Of a stretch of DNA of 6,387 nucleotides, positions 6,052-6,387 are shown one piece after another. The DNA is from Peptoniphilaceae bacterium. Its GTDB lineage: Bacteria; Bacillota; Clostridia; Tissierellales; Peptoniphilaceae. Position 1 is the first letter of the stretch; every line of letters begins with the position of its first letter. Below the pieces are notes generated by a model. It saw nothing but the letters and a program-made list of their open reading frames with translations. It had not been told where the DNA came from and did no database searches. Location of the stretch: NCBI GenBank assembly GCA_029983595.1, contig JASBZD010000075.1, positions 1 through 6,387 on the forward strand. The letters run 5' to 3'. The position numbers and the translations under genes are program-made.

Positions 6052-6387
6052 TTATATTAGTTTTAGATTTTTAAATATTAATAACACACCATAAATTATC
6101 GGCTGATGTGCCATATATAGTAATAAACTTTTCTGTCCTATTTTTCCAATTATTCCTGAATTTATTTCTATTTTTCTAAAAAATTTATTTTTATATTTGT
6201 GATAATTTCCTATAAAATATCCTGTTAAGAATAAGAAAAACCACGGTATTAACGGAAAATAATCCGATGAACTAAAGCCCATTTTATAAAATCCCAGTGG
6301 ATATAAGTTATATTCTCTAAGTTTATAGAATATTGAAAATCTTTCTAGTCCTATTTTCCAAAATATAAAAAATATGCTAAATGAAAG
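6052..6387 (-). CDS. Membrane acyltransferase-like protein, C-terminal end (DUF1624 / HGSNAT-like), 5' end outside the window
   Basis: The minus-strand frame is open from the window edge (6387) to TAA at 6052, giving 111 residues of the C-terminal end of a larger membrane protein. An internal ATG at 6282 is not the start: the 35 codons before it are open and fit the family. Seen: the hallmark SSDYFPLIPWF (40-50 of the fragment) leading into a membrane helix (about 45-62); a short basic cytoplasmic stretch rich in Lys and Tyr (61-72); and a last helix with GKIGQKSLLLYMAHQPIIYG (81-100). The 'YFPLIPW...G' and 'G-x-x-S-L-x-x-Y-x-x-HQP' motifs are those of the DUF1624/heparan-alpha-glucosaminide N-acetyltransferase-like family and its YeiB-related relatives. 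Those are thought to move acyl groups across the membrane, but bacterial members mostly lack known substrates. It is on the same strand as the metal operon but has its own terminator, so it is probably transcribed separately. Confidence 0.8.
   Translation of the reverse strand, partial: LSFSIFFIFWKIGLERFSIFYKLREYNLYPLGFYKMGFSSSDYFPLIPWFFLFLTGYFIGNYHKYKNKFFRKIEINSGIIGKIGQKSLLLYMAHQPIIYGVLLIFKNLKLI

Noticed and set aside
6052..6282. A 76-residue small membrane protein starting at 6282
   Set aside because: The frame continues open to 6387 with family-like sequence, so the ATG is internal to a larger gene.
1..6387. CRISPR array, tRNA, rRNA, insertion sequence, toxin-antitoxin or phage defence genes
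   Set aside because: No repeated spacer pattern, cloverleaf, transposase or defence-type motif was seen; nearly all sequence is accounted for by the listed genes.

Overview
The window is AT-rich (roughly 30% GC by eye) with short intergenic gaps, AGGAGG-type ribosome binding sites and T-tract hairpin terminators. The protein families and their low-GC sequence style suggest a Firmicutes (Bacillota) bacterium. An anaerobic coccus of the Tissierellia/Peptoniphilaceae type is my best guess, but that is an inference and not shown directly.

Layout: (1) Positions 1-1332 (+) hold the C-terminal three quarters of RqcH (NFACT/Rqc2 family, ribosome quality control). Its 5' end lies outside the window, and the ATG at 43 is internal. 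(2) Positions 1354-1797 (+) hold a small GNAT acetyltransferase, 21 nt downstream with its own strong ribosome binding site. (3) A compact bidirectional terminator at about 1796-1843 separates these genes from a convergent five-gene operon. (4) On the minus strand, running from 5909 down to 1842, is a complete metal-uptake operon in the order A-B-C-D-R: binding lipoprotein, ATPase, two ABC-3 permeases and a DtxR-family regulator. This is the troABCDR arrangement. The predicted substrate is Mn2+, with Zn2+ or Fe2+ possible. Gaps are 1-2 nt, except that the last two genes overlap by 53 nt. (5) Upstream of the operon is a perfect 14-bp palindrome (TTAGGTATACCTAA, 5977-5990) typical of DtxR-family operators, next to a good sigma-A-like promoter. 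(6) At the right edge, on the minus strand, is the C-terminal end of a membrane acyltransferase-like protein (DUF1624/HGSNAT-like). It is followed by its own terminator and cut by the window edge.

How the genes work together: the lipoprotein captures a divalent metal outside the membrane, the two permeases form the channel and the ATPase drives import. The regulator at the operon end probably senses the metal and binds the palindrome, closing a feedback loop. The most noteworthy point is that this regulator lacks the Glu-His pair of the primary metal site (Gln104-Ser105 instead) while keeping the ancillary-site residues.

I see no undescribed multi-gene system here. The region is mostly ordinary core and transport genes with a few details worth checking.
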